DNA of 51,913 bases from Pseudomonas sp. GM78 (GCF_000282475.1 NZ_AKJF01000098.1:1-51913), one strand, 5' to 3'. Shown: positions 34,884 to 44,277, counted from the stretch's first letter. The notes: generated by a model from the sequence alone, not told the origin. Numbers and translations: made by a program.

Positions 34884-36596
34884 ATGAAGCTCAGAAAACT
34901 TGTACTAACGGGATTGGCGTTGAGCAGTCTGGCAGCAGGAGCCAGCCTGTCGACAGTGATTCAAGCTGCCGATCAGAAACCCAACATCGTATTCATCATG
35001 GCCGACGACATCGGCTGGATGCAGCCGAGCATCTATCACCAGGGTCTGGCGGTCGGTGAGACGCCGAACATCGATCGCATCGCCCAGGAAGGCGCGAAGT
35101 TCATGACCTACTATGCCGAGCAGAGTTGCACGGCAGGACGTAACGCTTTCTTTACCGGGATGCACCCGCTGCGAACCGGCATGATCCCACCGCAATTGCC
35201 CGGCAGCCCATCCTGGCTGCGCCCTGGTACACCCGCACTGTCCAAGTTTCTGCTGGATCTGGGTTACACCACGGGTGAGTTCGGCAAGAACCACCTCGGC
35301 GACAACTTTGAAGCACTGCCGACATCCCATGGTTTCCAGGAGTTCTGGGGTTACCTCTATCACCTCGACGCGATGCAGGGCGTGAGTTTTGTCGACATCA
35401 ACAAGACGCCGCAAGTGCAGGGCATCGCACCACCGTGCAAGGCCACACCGATCAATGGGCTGCCGGACGCTCCCGGCGCCATCGATCCGCGGGAAGGCAC
35501 CTGCCTGACGCCACCTCGTCCGGTCATGTCATGCGTTTCCAGCGACGGAACGCAGAAGAACACCACGTGCAAGGACGAAGGTCCGCTGACGCTGGAGCGC
35601 TCGAAGTCCGTGGATGAAGAAATCTCCGCCAAGGTCATCGACTTCCTCGACCGCAACGATCCGAAGAAAACCAACAAACCTTTCTTCGTCTGGTACAACC
35701 CGGCGCGCATGCACATCACCACGGTGCTGCCACCCAAATACGACGCCATGGTCGGTGAGCCCGGTGGAAAAGACTGGGGCACCAACGAAGCCGGCATGAA
35801 GCAACTCGATGACAACATTGGTTATGTCTTGAAGAAACTTCAGGACATGGGCCAGCTGGACAACACCATTGTCGTCTTCACCACCGACAACGGCGCGGAA
35901 ACCATTACCTTCCCGGACGGCGGTACGACCCCGTTCAAGGGCGGCAAGTTGACCACTTGGGAAGGCGGCATGCGCGCTCCACTGGTCATTCGCTGGCCTG
36001 GAAAAATCAAACCTGGCACCGTCCTGACTGACATCTTTGCCTCACTCGACTGGGTGCCGACGCTGGTCAATATCGCTGGTGGCAAGAAGGGCAATGAACT
36101 CAACGAGCAAATCATGGCGGGCAGCTACCCAGGCATCGTCAAGACCAAGCTCGATGGGGTGGACCAGACTGACTACCTGACGGGTAAAACCGACAAATCG
36201 GCGCGCGATACATTCTTCTACTACACCGGCTCGCAACCTTCGGCGGTGCGCTACAAGAACTGGAAGATGTACTACACCATGGTGCCGGATACCGCGACGG
36301 GCGGGCTGTATGGTGCGACCACGTTTCATTGGACCCAACTGCTCAACCTCAAGCGCGACCCTTTCGAAACAACGGTCGGTGCCGACGCCAAGTCCATCAC
36401 GGGCTATGGCGGTGCTTTGGGCTCACCGGGCAATGCCTATGTCTACAACTGGAACATGCTGCCGATCGGGCAGTTGCTCTGGGAGAAGGAACTGATGTCA
36501 TACAAGGACTTCCCGCCCATGCAGGCGCCGGAAACCTACAACCTGGACGGCATTCTCAAAGCCATGCGGCAGAACGGTCATAACGGACACGATTAA
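34884..36596 (+). CDS. Arylsulfatase, C-x-A-x-R type, exported
   Basis: The protein has 570 residues with a signal peptide ending near residue 28 ('VIQA-AD'). Metal ligands Asp41-Asp42 are in 'MADDIGW', and the maturation site is Cys82 in 'SCTAGR', which is oxidised to formylglycine. 'FTTDNGAET' and 'KGGKLTTWEGGMRAPL' complete the active-site framework. It is a periplasmic sulfate-ester hydrolase. Its C-terminus is almost identical to the partial gene at the window's left edge. Downstream are a MarC gene and a HAD phosphatase that is also duplicated. Confidence 0.92.
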   Translation: MKLRKLVLTGLALSSLAAGASLSTVIQAADQKPNIVFIMADDIGWMQPSIYHQGLAVGETPNIDRIAQEGAKFMTYYAEQSCTAGRNAFFTGMHPLRTGMIPPQLPGSPSWLRPGTPALSKFLLDLGYTTGEFGKNHLGDNFEALPTSHGFQEFWGYLYHLDAMQGVSFVDINKTPQVQGIAPPCKATPINGLPDAPGAIDPREGTCLTPPRPVMSCVSSDGTQKNTTCKDEGPLTLERSKSVDEEISAKVIDFLDRNDPKKTNKPFFVWYNPARMHITTVLPPKYDAMVGEPGGKDWGTNEAGMKQLDDNIGYVLKKLQDMGQLDNTIVVFTTDNGAETITFPDGGTTPFKGGKLTTWEGGMRAPLVIRWPGKIKPGTVLTDIFASLDWVPTLVNIAGGKKGNELNEQIMAGSYPGIVKTKLDGVDQTDYLTGKTDKSARDTFFYYTGSQPSAVRYKNWKMYYTMVPDTATGGLYGATTFHWTQLLNLKRDPFETTVGADAKSITGYGGALGSPGNAYVYNWNMLPIGQLLWEKELMSYKDFPPMQAPETYNLDGILKAMRQNGHNGHD

Positions 36597-36668
36597 CATC
36601 GTGGCGGGTTAGTTGTCCTAAACGACGGGGCGCCCCAAACAGGCGCCCGTTCTGCATGATTTGCAGTC

Positions 36669-37328
36669 CTACTTTATTACACCGTTGAGCAACACCCCAT
36701 ACGACTGGAGAAATTCCACCGTCCCGTGAAAGATCAGGCCGACGCCCATCGCCGAAACGAAGAAACCGACGATGCGCGTCGCGGCATCGATCCCTTGCGG
36801 GCCAATCTTTTTGAGGATGGTGTTGGCGTAGGCCAGCGAGAGGTAAGTGACCAGCATGGTGGCGCAGATCGCCAGCGCCACGACGGCGAAGGACAGTACG
36901 GCGCGGTCGGAGTCTTTAATGGTGCTGGTCAGGCCAATCACCGTGGCAATGGCGCCGGGGCCGAACATGATCGGCATGGCCATGGGGATGAAGGATACGT
37001 CCTCGTCGCCTTTGCCACCGCTTGGAATCAGGCTGCTGTTGGGTGAGGGCGCAAAAAGCTCGAAGCCGATCCGCATCAGGATCACCCCGCCGACCACCCG
37101 AATCATACTCAGCGGAACTTCAAACAAACGCAGCAGCAGGTTGCCGAAGATCAAAAAGAAAAACATCAACAGCAACGCATAAAGACAGGCTTTTCGCGCC
37201 ACGCGGCGTTGTTCGGCAGCGTCCTTGTTCTGCAGCAAACCCAGGAATACCGGAATGGCCTCCAGTGGGTTGATGATTACCAGCAGGGTAGTGAACATGC
37301 CGAAGAACAGGGTGAAGTAGGCGTTCAT
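36669..37328 (-). CDS. MarC-family membrane protein
   Basis: This 219-residue inner-membrane protein starts at the ATG at 37328 ('MNAYFTLFFGMFTTLLVIIN'). It has six helices and the family features 'NPLEAIPVFLGL', 'GGVILMRIGFELF' and 'MAMPIMFGPGAIATVIGLTS'. Despite the name, MarC proteins have no proven role in antibiotic resistance and resemble small-solute transporters. It is convergent with the arylsulfatase. Confidence 0.88.
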   Translation of the reverse strand: MNAYFTLFFGMFTTLLVIINPLEAIPVFLGLLQNKDAAEQRRVARKACLYALLLMFFFLIFGNLLLRLFEVPLSMIRVVGGVILMRIGFELFAPSPNSSLIPSGGKGDEDVSFIPMAMPIMFGPGAIATVIGLTSTIKDSDRAVLSFAVVALAICATMLVTYLSLAYANTILKKIGPQGIDAATRIVGFFVSAMGVGLIFHGTVEFLQSYGVLLNGVIK

Positions 37329-37366
37329 GGATGATCTACCCAAGCGCGTGGTTGACCGACTTACCT

Positions 37367-37557
37367 TATTGGGTATAGCTGATTACCCGGTATTGCATTT
37401 TTCGAGACGTACTTCTTAGAAATCCTCCATGCCGTGCCGGGCCTTCATCGAGCAAAACCTTCTACGAGCGCGGAAATAGCAAGTATTCCCACACCCACTA
37501 CACTGAATTCCCAACTGACTGCTGTCGTCATCGCCTGAGTGAGCAGCCATGTAACCA
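37367..37557 (+). repeat. Duplicated upstream region of the HAD phosphatase genes (copy 2)
   Basis: It starts with the same TATTGGGTATAGCTGATTAC as copy 1 (4920) and shares 'CCCAACTGACTGCTGT' and 'GTGAGCAGCCATGTAACC', with more divergence between these blocks. Such conserved blocks upstream of both genes are candidate regulatory sites. Confidence 0.7.
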
Positions 37558-37592
37558 CCGACGATCAACCAGATCCCTCATAGCTAGACATC

Positions 37593-38669
37593 ATGGTATT
37601 CATGAGCTTGGTGCAGCGTATTTGGAACTCCCTTGCCTCTTCGAACCGTTCTTGCTCTTACCTCAAGCGACGTTATGGCGCGCCCCTTGTAATTGGTATG
37701 AGTCTGATCGCGTCAACGGCGGTGTTCGCTGCTGACCCTTTAGCGTCCTGGAATGAAGGGCCGGCCAAGCAAGCCATTGTAGAGTTCGTCAAAGCGACCA
37801 CCCAGCAAGGCGGTGCTCAGTACGTATCGCCGGCTGAGCGTATCGCAACCTTTGACCAGGACGGCACCCTGTGGGTCGAGCACCCAGCCTACGGTCAATT
37901 GTTCTATTGCCTGAGTCGCGTGCCGGCCGCCGTCGAGGCCAAACCCGAGTTGGCTCAGGTTGAGCCCTTCAAAACGGTGCTGTCAGGTGATCGTGCCGCC
38001 ATGGCGAAACTGACTCTCGATGACTATCTGAAAATCGCCATGGTAACTTTCAGCGGCATGCCCACGGACGAGTTCAAGCAACAGGTTAACGCTTGGCTGG
38101 CGAACGCCAAAGACCCTCGCTGGAAGCGCCCCTTTACCGAGCTGACGTACCAGCCGATGAAGGAAGTCATGCAATACCTGCGTGACAATGGCTACAAAAT
38201 TTACATCGTCACCGGCGGAGGGCAGGACTTCGTTCGCGCCTATGCCGAAGAGATCTATGGTGTTCCTCCCGAACAGGTAGTTGGCAGTGCCGGGGCCACC
38301 GAATATGGCTATGACAAAAGCGGCAAGCCGCAGTTGATCAAGCAGCCCAAAATATTGCTCAACGACAACGATGCCGGTAAGCCAGAGAATATTTACTTAC
38401 TGGTCGGGCGTCAGCCCTACGCCGCTTTCGGCAATTCCACCGGTGACAAGCAAATGCTGGAGTACACCAAGGCCGGCAAGGGGGCGCGATTGGCAATGCT
38501 AGTGCTGCACGACGACGCCGAACGTGAGTACGCCTATGGCCCGGCGCAAGGACTACCAGATACTAAGGTAGGCACCTTCACCGAATCGTTATATACCCAA
38601 GCGACAAATGAAGGCTGGACTGTGATCAGCATGAAAAAGGACTGGAAGAAGATTTTTGCATTCGAGTGA
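37593..38669 (+). CDS. Exported HAD-superfamily phosphatase (copy 2)
   Basis: This 358-residue paralogue of the gene at 5147 is nearly identical from the mature N-terminus onward and diverged in the leader. It keeps the catalytic 'DQDGTLW', 'IVTGGGQDF' and 'GNSTGDKQM' motifs and the signal-peptidase site 'VFA-ADP'. An ATG at 37602 is an alternative start. Unlike copy 1, it ends in a strong terminator. The two copies may differ in control rather than in chemistry. Confidence 0.83.
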   Translation: MVFMSLVQRIWNSLASSNRSCSYLKRRYGAPLVIGMSLIASTAVFAADPLASWNEGPAKQAIVEFVKATTQQGGAQYVSPAERIATFDQDGTLWVEHPAYGQLFYCLSRVPAAVEAKPELAQVEPFKTVLSGDRAAMAKLTLDDYLKIAMVTFSGMPTDEFKQQVNAWLANAKDPRWKRPFTELTYQPMKEVMQYLRDNGYKIYIVTGGGQDFVRAYAEEIYGVPPEQVVGSAGATEYGYDKSGKPQLIKQPKILLNDNDAGKPENIYLLVGRQPYAAFGNSTGDKQMLEYTKAGKGARLAMLVLHDDAEREYAYGPAQGLPDTKVGTFTESLYTQATNEGWTVISMKKDWKKIFAFE

Positions 38670-38696
38670 AATGCAGCGGTGATTGAATTCCGCTTG

Positions 38697-38742
38697 CCAA
38701 AAGCAGCCTCTCTTGGGGGGCTGCTTTTGGCCGTTTTTTTTT
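38697..38742 (+). terminator. Rho-independent terminator after phosphatase copy 2
   Basis: A perfect 12-bp stem, CCAAAAGCAGCC (38697-38708) with GGCTGCTTTTGG (38719-38730), is followed by nine T's at 38734-38742. Confidence 0.9.
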
Positions 38743-38765
38743 GCCTGTCACGAACGGCAGAAAGC

Positions 38766-38951
38766 GGCCGATTCTGTTGAAAAAGTTGGCCATGGTTTCC
38801 ACGACAGAAAAGTACGCGCTTGAGATTGAAATCTTTACTTTGAGCATGGGATTCGGGGCTCAGATTTCGCGTATCGACGCGCAAAAAAGACGTTTTCAGC
38901 GGTCAGTAGGGGGGCAGTCTGGGAGAACCGATTTTTTCAACAGAATCGGCC
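38766..38951 (+). mobile_element. MITE-like element, copy C
   Basis: This 186-bp element has ends GGCCGATTCTGTTGAAAAAG and CTTTTTTCAACAGAATCGGC-type, the same interior as copies A and B (including a 'GAGATTGAAATCTTTACTTT' run), and the same orientation as B. No integrase gene is beside it. The flank AGAAGCGGACGTTCATGAGCG resembles the flank of copy A, so some surrounding sequence may belong to the unit. Confidence 0.75.
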
Positions 38952-39218
38952 AGAAGCGGACGTTCATGAGCGACGGCTTGCCCAGAGCTGCATGGCGCCA
39001 AAGGCAAGAATTGTCTCTATGCAATTGAAAATCAGATAGAGTTTTGACGGTTGACGGGACAGCATCAGCGGGAGTTACTCTGTCCCGCTCACCCATCAAG
39101 CATTAATGAGTGACGCGAGAAAAAAGAAATAGACCTAGGTCACCACGGCTCAAACTGCTGAATTGGAAGCCCGCCAGACATGGCGTGGCCAGAAGCGACG
39201 CTCCAATAACGGTGAGTC
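38952..39218. other. Gene-free stretch with a hairpin
   Basis: No gene is supported. An 8-bp stem, CGGGACAG (39055-39062) with CTGTCCCG (39080-39087), lies downstream of the LysR gene's stop on the minus strand. It has no T tract. Confidence 0.4.
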
Positions 39219-39238
39219 CCGTAATTGGTCCAGCACGC

Positions 39239-40219
39239 TCAGCCGATAGGGGCGCTTTGGTCGATAGCATCGGTGCGCTCCACTACTCGAATGCCTTTTT
39301 CCGCGAGCGCTTGCCGCACTGTCACTTGGTAGGCATCTATTGCACCCCGTAGCCAGGTCTCAAATTTTTGGCTAGCCGGTGAGTTGGGTCTTGCCTTGGT
39401 CTTGAACAGACTGTAGTTCTGCGCGCTGACCAGGCCCAGTGGGTAGGGGACGATCAGCTCGCCTGTTTTGATGGCGGGCAGTGCAAGGAAGCTGTCGCCG
39501 ATGGTCAGACCGCCACCTGATGCGGCGACCGATAGGCACAGGGTGGTTTCGTTGAACACTGTCTGCTGGCGACGCGGACCGCCAGAATCCAGCCCGGTTA
39601 GAGCGCACCACTCGTCCCAGACATCGTAATTGGCATCGATCAGGTAAGGCGCTTCGCAAGGCTTGTGGCCTTCACCTAAATAGGTTTCTGCAAAGGCGCG
39701 GGTGCAGACTAGAACATCGACCCAGCGACACAGCTCAGTTTCTTCCAGTCCTGCGCCAACCCTGGCTCCGTGCATACCATAGAAAATTCGGAAGTCGAAA
39801 TCTTCATCAAGGCGGAAGCTGAAGTTGTTTTCGGCGGTGATTTCTACGGATATGCCGGGATTGGCAACCAGGAATTTTCCCACCTGGCCGGCCAGCCAAC
39901 TTGACGCGAAGTCACGGCATACCAACACCCGTAGATGCTCTCCCCGCCGTGCCCGGCGGCTGATGGTATCGGTGGTCAGCTGAATCAACTCGAAGGCTTG
40001 TTGCAAGGCCGCAAACAACTCGCGGCCCGCCGACGTCAGGCGGATCACATTGCCCGTACGCTGGAGCAGGGCGCAGCCCATGTCGCTCTCCAACTGCGTA
40101 ACCTGTTTTGACACTGCTGGACGCGTTACATGCAGCTCCTGCGCAGCGGACGAGATGCTATTAAGTCGGGCAACGGCCTCGAAGGCGCGAAGCGCGGTTA
40201 GCGATTGATGTTTTCTCAA
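39239..40219 (-). CDS. LysR-family regulator of the GMC/cupin cluster
   Basis: The protein has about 326 residues from TTG 40219, which has CGGAG at good spacing; the frame is open to 40240. The N-terminal winged helix is 'LTALRAFEAVARLNSISSAA' with recognition helix 'TRPAVSKQVTQLE'. A substrate-binding domain follows, with the GcvA-like pattern 'GEHLRVLVCRDFASSWLAG'. It is divergent from the cupin and GMC genes, with an 8-bp dyad in the gap. It likely activates that cluster in response to its substrate. Confidence 0.85.
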   Translation of the reverse strand: MRKHQSLTALRAFEAVARLNSISSAAQELHVTRPAVSKQVTQLESDMGCALLQRTGNVIRLTSAGRELFAALQQAFELIQLTTDTISRRARRGEHLRVLVCRDFASSWLAGQVGKFLVANPGISVEITAENNFSFRLDEDFDFRIFYGMHGARVGAGLEETELCRWVDVLVCTRAFAETYLGEGHKPCEAPYLIDANYDVWDEWCALTGLDSGGPRRQQTVFNETTLCLSVAASGGGLTIGDSFLALPAIKTGELIVPYPLGLVSAQNYSLFKTKARPNSPASQKFETWLRGAIDAYQVTVRQALAEKGIRVVERTDAIDQSAPIG

Positions 40220-40237
40220 GTAAGCGCTCCGTAACTT

Positions 40238-40268
40238 CAAGTGACTCAGGCTGAAATCTTGTCACTTG
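40238..40268. promoter_or_regulatory. Inverted-repeat operator candidate
   Basis: CAAGTGAC (40238-40245) and GTCACTTG (40261-40268) form a perfect 8-bp dyad with a 15-bp spacer, between the divergent LysR and cupin genes. Size and position fit a LysR-type binding site. Confidence 0.55.
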
Positions 40269-40331
40269 CCCGTATAGGAGCCTGACTTTAGCTTGGACGT
40301 CAATCCCAACACGCCATTGCGAGGTTTCATA

Positions 40332-40691
40332 ATGCTCCTGCCAATCCGTTTTTCTTCCACTGGCCCGACTGACTGGCAGCAATTGCCAAACGAGGCTCTT
40401 GAACATGCCGAGCTGATCGAAGGCCGCCCGATGGGCCTGGATCATGCCTACTTCTGCCGTAGCGAACCACCGGTGAAGTCGGGTATCTGGCGCTGCGAAC
40501 CCTACATCGAGCGTTACGAGAACTATCCGGCTGATGAGTTCATGGTGGTACTGGAGGGGGAGGTCACTCTCGAAGCAGAGGGTTTCTGCGAAACCTATAC
40601 CCAAGGTGATTCCTTTCTGGTGCCCAAGGGGTTTCGTGGCGTGTGGCGTCAGCCAGTTCCGATGCTGAAGTTTTATGTGATTGTCGGTTAG
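40332..40691 (+). CDS. Cupin-domain protein
   Basis: The 119-residue product starts at the ATG at 40332 ('MLLPIRFSSTGPTDWQQLPN'). The C-terminal half is a single small cupin barrel ('YPADEFMVVLEGEVTLEAEG', then 'YTQGDSFLVPKGFRGVWRQP'), close to the DUF861/EutQ type. It probably acts as a small-molecule binding or isomerising helper. It is the first gene after the regulator and lies 158 bp ahead of the GMC oxidoreductase, so it is likely part of the same pathway. Confidence 0.8.
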   Translation: MLLPIRFSSTGPTDWQQLPNEALEHAELIEGRPMGLDHAYFCRSEPPVKSGIWRCEPYIERYENYPADEFMVVLEGEVTLEAEGFCETYTQGDSFLVPKGFRGVWRQPVPMLKFYVIVG

Positions 40692-40849
40692 CCAGCTGAA
40701 GAGGTGGGTGCGAGTCAAAACAATCAATCGCAAAGCCCAAGCTGAGCAATCACTCCTTTAAACCAACCCGGACCCTGAACCTGGCGCGGACATTGCCCAG
40801 CGGGGTGAATGGGTCTGCCTCCAGCATTACGTCTGTGGGAATCATTACC

Positions 40850-42637
40850 ATGTCGACTCTTAAGCAAACATCGTTATCCAGCCCGCTAGACGAAGGGCGT
40901 TATGACTACATCATCGTCGGTGCCGGCGCAGCCGGTTGCGTTATGGCCAATCGCCTTGGTGAAGACCCGGACTTGCGGATATTGGTGATCGAGGCGGGTG
41001 GCAGCGATGCCTCGCTCTTCGTGTCGATGCCGGCCGCACTGTCGATCCCGATGAACACCAAACGCTTCAACTGGGGCATGAAGACCGAGCCGGAGCCTGG
41101 CCTGGATGGGCGGCAAGTGAACCTGCCCCGTGGCAAAGGGCTGGGCGGCTCATCGTCGATCAACGGCATGTGTTGGGTTCGCGGAAACCCCATAGATTAT
41201 GAGCTATGGGAGGCGCTGGGTGCCGATGGCTGGCGCTGGTCCAACGTGCTGCCTTACTTCCAGCGTCTGGAAAACGTCGAGGGCGGAGGCTCTCTGCGCG
41301 GGTTCAATGGGCCGATGCACATCAAGCGGGGGCCGGAAACCAATCCACTCTATCGGGCCTTCGTCAAAGCCGGGAACGAGGCCGGCTACGCTTTAAGTGA
41401 CAACATGAACAATCGGCAGCACGAAGGCTTCGGACCGATGGAAATGAACGTTTGCGACGGGCGCCGCATGAGCGCTGCCCGGGCCTATCTGCGGCCTGCC
41501 ATCGCCCGGGGGAACGTACGTGTAATCAAGGGCGGCCTAGTTGACCGGGTGATGTTCGATGGCCGACGAGCAACCGGTGTTTTGTTTTCGGTAGCGGGCA
41601 AGCCTGCCCGAGCCATGGCCACGCGGGAAGTCATCCTGTCAGCTGGGGCCATCATGTCTCCGGTGATCCTCAAGCGCTCGGGCGTGGGACCTGCGAGGGA
41701 GCTCGCGCAGCAGGGTATTGCGGTGATCCATGACTCACCCGAAGTGGGCGAAAACCTGATGGATCATATGGAGCTCTACCTCCAGATGGAGTGCACCCAG
41801 CCGGTTAGCCTGTTTCCCACCCAGAGCCTTCTGGGCAAGGCCAAGATCGGTATCGAGTGGCTCGCTACCCGGCGCGGGCCTGGTGCGACCAACCACTTCG
41901 AGAGCGGCGGTCATATTCGCAGCCGGGCGGGCATCGTTTATCCCGACATCCAGTTTCACTTCCTGCCGCTGGCCATCTCCTATGACGGGCAGACACTCGC
42001 CGCCGGGCACGGCTTTCAGGTGCATGTCGGCACAAAGCGTTCGAAGAGCCGCGGTTGGGTCAGGCTGCGTGACGCCCGTCCGGAAAGTTTGCCGCGAGTA
42101 CGCTTCAACTACATGACCCATAGCGATGATTGGACGGAGTTCAGGGCCTGCGTGCGCCTAACGCGGGAGATCTTTGCCCAGCCGGCCTTCGCCCCTTATC
42201 GGGGCCGAGAACTGGCCCCGGGCGCGGCAGTGCAGGACGATGCGGCCATAGATGCCTTTCTCAAGCAGAAGTTGGAAAGCGCCTACCATCCCTGCGGCAC
42301 TTGTCGTATGGGCAGCGACGAAGCTGCGGTGACATTCCCCGACGGTCGGGTGCGCGGCGTGGAGGCGCTGCGGGTGGTAGATGCCTCGCTGATGCCCGCT
42401 GCCACAGCTGGCGACTTGCAGGCACCAACACTGATGCTGGCCGAGCGGCTGTCCGATTTGATCCGTGGCCGCCACCTGCCGGAGGCGCAGGGCGCCGAGT
42501 TACTGGCAGATCCGCAATGGGCCACCCGGCAACGCGGCCCCAATATCACCCGAGACTATTCCAGCGAGCGAAATCGGCTAGCGGCCGCGTTATTGGAAAA
42601 TGCCAAGGGACAACAGCTGCCGATGGTGGCGGGTTGA
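40850..42637 (+). CDS. GMC-family FAD oxidoreductase (choline-dehydrogenase-like)
   Basis: The 595-residue product starts at the ATG at 40850. The FAD-binding 'DYIIVGAGAAGCVMANRL' (Gly24-x-Gly26-x-x-Gly29), the GMC signature 'RGKGLGGSSSINGMCWVRG' and the C-terminal catalytic region 'AYHPCGTCRMGSDEA' are all present. It oxidises a primary alcohol to the aldehyde. Family members act on choline, glucose, or alkanols; the amine-linked neighbours favour an amino alcohol. This is not safely BetA, because no betaine aldehyde dehydrogenase or BetI is present. Confidence 0.88.
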   Translation: MSTLKQTSLSSPLDEGRYDYIIVGAGAAGCVMANRLGEDPDLRILVIEAGGSDASLFVSMPAALSIPMNTKRFNWGMKTEPEPGLDGRQVNLPRGKGLGGSSSINGMCWVRGNPIDYELWEALGADGWRWSNVLPYFQRLENVEGGGSLRGFNGPMHIKRGPETNPLYRAFVKAGNEAGYALSDNMNNRQHEGFGPMEMNVCDGRRMSAARAYLRPAIARGNVRVIKGGLVDRVMFDGRRATGVLFSVAGKPARAMATREVILSAGAIMSPVILKRSGVGPARELAQQGIAVIHDSPEVGENLMDHMELYLQMECTQPVSLFPTQSLLGKAKIGIEWLATRRGPGATNHFESGGHIRSRAGIVYPDIQFHFLPLAISYDGQTLAAGHGFQVHVGTKRSKSRGWVRLRDARPESLPRVRFNYMTHSDDWTEFRACVRLTREIFAQPAFAPYRGRELAPGAAVQDDAAIDAFLKQKLESAYHPCGTCRMGSDEAAVTFPDGRVRGVEALRVVDASLMPAATAGDLQAPTLMLAERLSDLIRGRHLPEAQGAELLADPQWATRQRGPNITRDYSSERNRLAAALLENAKGQQLPMVAG

Positions 42638-42813
42638 GTCACAGCGTTACCGGGCAACGAAGCTTCGCATAATCGAGCTTTCGTTCTGCTTTCAGCTGTA
42701 CAGGTAATAAAAGTTACTGCGATTGACCAGCAATTGGAGGGTGCCCCAGAAAGCTTGATGAATGAAGCCTCAGTGATTCAGCCCCGATCAATCTCAATTA
42801 GGAAAACAAGAAA

Positions 42814-44277
42814 ATGGGAACGACATCAAACGGGAAAACAGCCACGGTGACGCCTGTTATTCAGCAGGGCCGACTCGATGGTGCGGAACGGCGCTCTGTA
42901 GATTTCGTACCGGTGTCGGAGCGCCATGGCACGGTGCGACATCTCGGTGCGGTGTGGTTAGTTGCCAACATCAACCTGACCGCAATGGCTACCGGCGTTA
43001 CCACACTGGCGCTTGGCGGTTCACTGTTCTGGACTCTGGTTGCCACCGTGTTCGGTTCACTGTTCGGAACCCTTTTCATGGCTCTGCATTCTTCGCAGGG
43101 GCCTCACCTGGGTCTACCGCAGTTAGTTCAGTCCAGAGCACAGTTCGGATTTTTAGGGGCCGCAATCACGGTGTGGGTCTTCGCCTTTGTGAACTACTTC
43201 AACTACAACGTCGCCGACGCGATCCTTGCAGGATCGAGTCTGCATTTCCTCCTCGGGATTCCAACTTCCTGGGGGTTCCCAATCGCGGTATTGATCGCCG
43301 GCACCTTGGCGCTGTATGGCTACCGGTGGATCCATCGGGTTAACCGATTCCTGGTCGCACCGCTGGCCTTGACGGTCGTGATACTCACCTTTGCTGCAGT
43401 GGCGCGGGGCGGGATTCCTTCGGGGGCTTTCACTCCGGGGCCCATTCAATGGCATTCGTTCGCGACCACCTTCGTAATCGTCGCAGGTTTCCAGCTTGGT
43501 TGGGCGCCATACGTATCGGACTACTCCCGCTACCTCCCACCCACCGTTTCCACTCGATCGTCGTTCCTGTGGACCTATCTGCCTTCAGCGATATCAGCGC
43601 TATGGGTGATCGGCCTTGGCTCCTTACTCGCGGCAGCGACCCCCGGCGTCTCCGTCATCATGGCGATCGCGCAAGGTGGCGACGCCCTGATGGCAGGAGG
43701 TGGTCGAATAGCCGTCGCATTGTTGTTCATCGGTCTTCTGGTGGTGATGGCGCTCAACGCTTACGGAGGCAGCTTGACCCTGATCTCGATCGTTGACTGT
43801 TTCCGTCGGGTCCGGCCATCGTTGTTTTTGAGGGGCATCACAATCGTCGCGATGACCCTGTCCGTAGGCGTTGTCGCGGCAATGGTCGGGGAGGAACAAT
43901 TCAATGTTTTCTACGGCAACGTATTGGTATTTCTGGCCTATCTGTTCACACCATGGACTGCAATAAACCTGGTGGACTTTTATATCGTTCGCAAGGGGTG
44001 TTATTCGATCCGCGAACTCTTCAATCCGGCGGGTATTTACGGCCGATGGGGATGGCAAGGAAACGTCGCCTATATCGGAGCACTGGTGACGATGGTGCCG
44101 TTTTTTGTCACCGAGCCTTTCACTGGATGGATAGCTCACCGGATGGGTGATATCGACATCTCGATGTTTGTAGGTCTTGTAGTCGCAAGCCTCCTCTATT
44201 TGCTCACATCTCGGACTCTTGATTTGAGCTACGAGCGAAGCCTGGTGGAAAAAGAAGGAATAGCTGGCGAGCTATGA
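42814..44277 (+). CDS. NCS1-family permease (purine/cytosine type)
   Basis: This 487-residue transporter has about twelve membrane helices. Typical features are 'GAVWLVANINLTAMATGVTT' and 'GWAPYVSDYSRYLPPTVSTR', the substrate-site helix pattern of cytosine/purine permeases. It would import a small nitrogenous compound with cations. It lies between the GMC oxidoreductase and the deacetylase in one orientation, so it probably imports the pathway substrate. Confidence 0.85.
   Translation: MGTTSNGKTATVTPVIQQGRLDGAERRSVDFVPVSERHGTVRHLGAVWLVANINLTAMATGVTTLALGGSLFWTLVATVFGSLFGTLFMALHSSQGPHLGLPQLVQSRAQFGFLGAAITVWVFAFVNYFNYNVADAILAGSSLHFLLGIPTSWGFPIAVLIAGTLALYGYRWIHRVNRFLVAPLALTVVILTFAAVARGGIPSGAFTPGPIQWHSFATTFVIVAGFQLGWAPYVSDYSRYLPPTVSTRSSFLWTYLPSAISALWVIGLGSLLAAATPGVSVIMAIAQGGDALMAGGGRIAVALLFIGLLVVMALNAYGGSLTLISIVDCFRRVRPSLFLRGITIVAMTLSVGVVAAMVGEEQFNVFYGNVLVFLAYLFTPWTAINLVDFYIVRKGCYSIRELFNPAGIYGRWGWQGNVAYIGALVTMVPFFVTEPFTGWIAHRMGDIDISMFVGLVVASLLYLLTSRTLDLSYERSLVEKEGIAGEL

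Noticed and set aside
40850-42637. Naming the GMC oxidoreductase betA
   Set aside because: The family match is clear but BetB, BetI and choline transporters are absent, so the substrate is open.
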